Assembly: GCF_022867805.1 (NCBI RefSeq)
Contig: NZ_JALIFO010000006.1
Location: forward strand, 620,001-684,000
Direction of reading: 5' to 3'
DNA: 64,000 nt
Source: Cuneatibacter sp. NSJ-177
Lineage (GTDB): Bacteria > Bacillota > Clostridia > Lachnospirales > Lachnospiraceae
Positions 62,719 through 64,000 of the stretch are shown piece by piece. The notes beneath the pieces were generated by a model. It searched no databases. It saw only the letters and a list, made by a program, of their open reading frames with translations, and was not told where the DNA came from. The position numbers and the translations under genes are program-made. Numbering within the stretch: the stretch's first letter is position 1; the number at the start of each line of letters is the position of its first letter.

Positions 62719-63083
62719 TGAGAGAAAAATCAATTTTGATTGTCGACGACGCCGCTTTTATGCGGATGATGCTGAAACGGGCGATTCTGGGATCAGGAGA
62801 GTATCGAATTACGGAGGCGGAAAACGGGGAGAAAGCCATGGAATTATTCCGGGAACAAAAGCCGGATCTGGTTCTGCTTGACATTTCCATGCCAGGGATG
62901 AGCGGGATCAGCGTGCTAAAGGAGATAAAAAAAGCCGATCCCGCCTCCCATGTGGTAATGTGTTCGGCAGTAGGTCAGGAAATGATCATCCGGGAGGCAA
63001 TCGAAGCGGGAGCCATGGATTTTATTGTAAAGCCGTTTAAACCGGAGCAGATTGCCCAGGTTCTGGCGCATGTGTTTTCCTGA
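62718..63083 (+). CDS. cheY: CheY-type response regulator
   Basis: 121 residues, a stand-alone receiver domain. ILIVDDAAFMR carries the acidic pair, LVLLDISMPGMSG the phospho-acceptor Asp, and the Lys is in VKPFKPEQ. The Thr/Ser switch is in MCSAVGQE. It transmits CheA phosphorylation to its output. ATG 62718 overlaps the receptor gene stop (TGATG); a GTG three bases earlier is equally possible. Confidence 0.93.
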   Translation: MREKSILIVDDAAFMRMMLKRAILGSGEYRITEAENGEKAMELFREQKPDLVLLDISMPGMSGISVLKEIKKADPASHVVMCSAVGQEMIIREAIEAGAMDFIVKPFKPEQIAQVLAHVFS

Positions 63084-63125
63084 CTTTTTTGTCGGAAAAT
63101 GATTTCAGGAGGAAAGAGTAAAACC

Positions 63126-63749
63126 ATGGATCAATATTCGGATTTAAATAATACGGCTAAGGAGATATTGGCTGAGATCGGAAACATCGGAACCGGCCAT
63201 GCGATTACCTCTTTGTCCGAGATGATCGGCCGCCGGATCGATATGGATTGCCCCAGCGTCCATATCCTGGAGTACCATAAAGTTCCGGAGCTTTTAGGCG
63301 GTGTGGAGCAGGTACAGGCCGGCGTGCTTTTGCAGGTGACCGGGGATATCAGCGGGATGTTCATGTTTTTAATCAGCGAGTCCTTTCTAAAAATCATGCT
63401 GCAGGAACTGACCGGCGTGAAGATCGAGGATGTAGGCCGTTTGGAAGAGATGGAGCGTTCGGCCGTATGCGAGATGGGAAACATCATGTGTTGTTCCTAT
63501 ATCAATGCTCTGGCTCAGATGATGAATTTTAAGATCGACGTGTCGGTGCCGGATCTGTGTGTGGATATGACGGGCGCGCTGTTGAGCGTGCCGATGATTT
63601 ATTTTGCCAATATCAGCGATGAGCTCTTACTGATTCAGGCCAGTTATCATTTGGGAGATCTATCCGTCGTCAACAATGTGCTGTTTTTGCCGGAGATGGA
63701 ATCGCTGAAACGAATTTTTGAGGCGCTGGGGGAAAGCTATGAGGGATGA
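63126..63749 (+). CDS. cheC: CheC-family CheY-P phosphatase
   Basis: 207 residues with two pseudo-symmetric active-site helices: LAEIGNIGTGHAITSLSEMIG and VCEMGNIMCCSYINALAQMM, each with the D/E-x3-N pattern of CheC phosphatases. It removes phosphate from CheY and binds CheD. This is the intact counterpart of the remnant at 60397-61031. AGGAGG lies 12 bp upstream. Its end overlaps cheD by 11 bp. Confidence 0.93.
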   Translation: MDQYSDLNNTAKEILAEIGNIGTGHAITSLSEMIGRRIDMDCPSVHILEYHKVPELLGGVEQVQAGVLLQVTGDISGMFMFLISESFLKIMLQELTGVKIEDVGRLEEMERSAVCEMGNIMCCSYINALAQMMNFKIDVSVPDLCVDMTGALLSVPMIYFANISDELLLIQASYHLGDLSVVNNVLFLPEMESLKRIFEALGESYEG

Positions 63750-64000
63750 TCCGGTAGTCATAGGGATCGCCCAGGCCGGCGTTCTCAGGGAAACCGGGCA
63801 TTTGGTGTCATATGCTCTGGGATCCTGCGTTGGGATCTGCTTATATGACAGAGAGCGCTGCGTGGCGGGAATGGTACACGTCATGCTTCCCGGCGAAGAA
63901 GCAGCCATCGACCGGAAAAACCCGTTTAAGTTTGCCGACAGCGGATGCCGGGAACTGGTGAGACTGATGGTGGAGCGGGGCGCTGAAAGAAGGCATATCA
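63739..64000 (+). CDS. cheD: Chemoreceptor glutamine deamidase CheD, 3' end beyond window
   Basis: The first 87 residues are present: GIAQAGVLRET, then LVSYALGSCVGICLYD with the catalytic Cys, and AGMVHVMLPG with the catalytic His. CheD deamidates receptor glutamines and partners with CheC. ATG 63739 lies inside the end of cheC. The C-terminal half, including the expected DTGENYGR-like motif, is outside the window. Confidence 0.93.
   Translation, partial: MRDDPVVIGIAQAGVLRETGHLVSYALGSCVGICLYDRERCVAGMVHVMLPGEEAAIDRKNPFKFADSGCRELVRLMVERGAERRHI

Overview
The window looks like chromosomal DNA of an anaerobic, endospore-forming member of the Clostridia, probably Lachnospiraceae-like; this placement is inferred from gene content, not from a marker tree. 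The grounds are a nudF-spoIIM-dacF sporulation-type gene string, CheC/CheD chemotaxis genes, a giant BcrA/HgdC-type activase, a two-gene SufC-SufB system, AGGAGG ribosome sites, a Firmicutes-type LexA box at recA, and moderately GC-rich coding DNA. I see no tRNA, rRNA, CRISPR array, phage module or insertion sequence.

Layout. 1-2.7 kb: 3' part of ornithine carbamoyltransferase and a YfcC-type carrier (arginine/ornithine use). 2.7-6.3 kb: minus-strand cluster of two SunS-like glycosyltransferases around a collagen-like surface or spore protein. 6.4-9.0 kb: argR, a P5C-reductase-like gene, a small Cys-rich protein and a HEAT-like protein. 9.0-12.9 kb: cobalamin riboswitch and cobalt importer cbiMNQ, ending in a CbiO ATPase fused to a CbiK cobaltochelatase. 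13.1-17.9 kb (minus): sufC-sufB and a His-rich Zn/Cd-type P-ATPase. 17.9-22.1 kb: a hairpin-rich non-coding stretch, a D,D-carboxypeptidase, a remnant of an XRE regulator, an EamA transporter and a lactonase-fold protein. 22.2-26.7 kb: XRE-cupin regulator with potABCD. 26.9-29.6 kb: pabABC. 29.6-33.6 kb: CPA2 antiporter, divergent LysR, and two poorly known genes. 33.7-37.9 kb: the 1409-residue activase. 38.1-44.9 kb: rhomboid-like protein, pyk, lysA, recA (with SOS box) and rny. 45.1-49.4 kb: a P-type ATPase, a GT2-GtrA gene broken by a 14-bp tandem duplication, and an acyltransferase-like gene. 49.5-57.3 kb: aspartate aminotransferase, nudF, spoIIM, dacF, a phosphoesterase, scpAB, proC and trhA. 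57.5-64 kb: chemotaxis operon (two CheW-like genes, cheR, cheB, a decayed cheC/cheD, an MCP, cheY, an intact cheC, and cheD cut by the window end).

How they fit together. The cobalt block ties B12-sensed expression to uptake and, through the fusion, to insertion of cobalt into the corrin precursor. PotR-like plus PotABCD is a self-regulated polyamine importer. PabABC makes p-aminobenzoate for folate. The che operon contains adaptation enzymes (CheR, CheB, CheC, CheD) but no CheA inside the window. Its CheB has lost the phospho-acceptor pocket, and one cheC/cheD copy has decayed while a second remains.

Most notable: the CbiO-CbiK fusion; the glycosyltransferase/collagen/glycosyltransferase cassette with regularly interrupted GPT repeats; the exact 14-bp duplication that switches off a GT2-GtrA gene; a three-copy intergenic repeat family carrying a terminator-like hairpin; and the cheC/cheD remnant. 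None of these is proven to be a new system from sequence alone.
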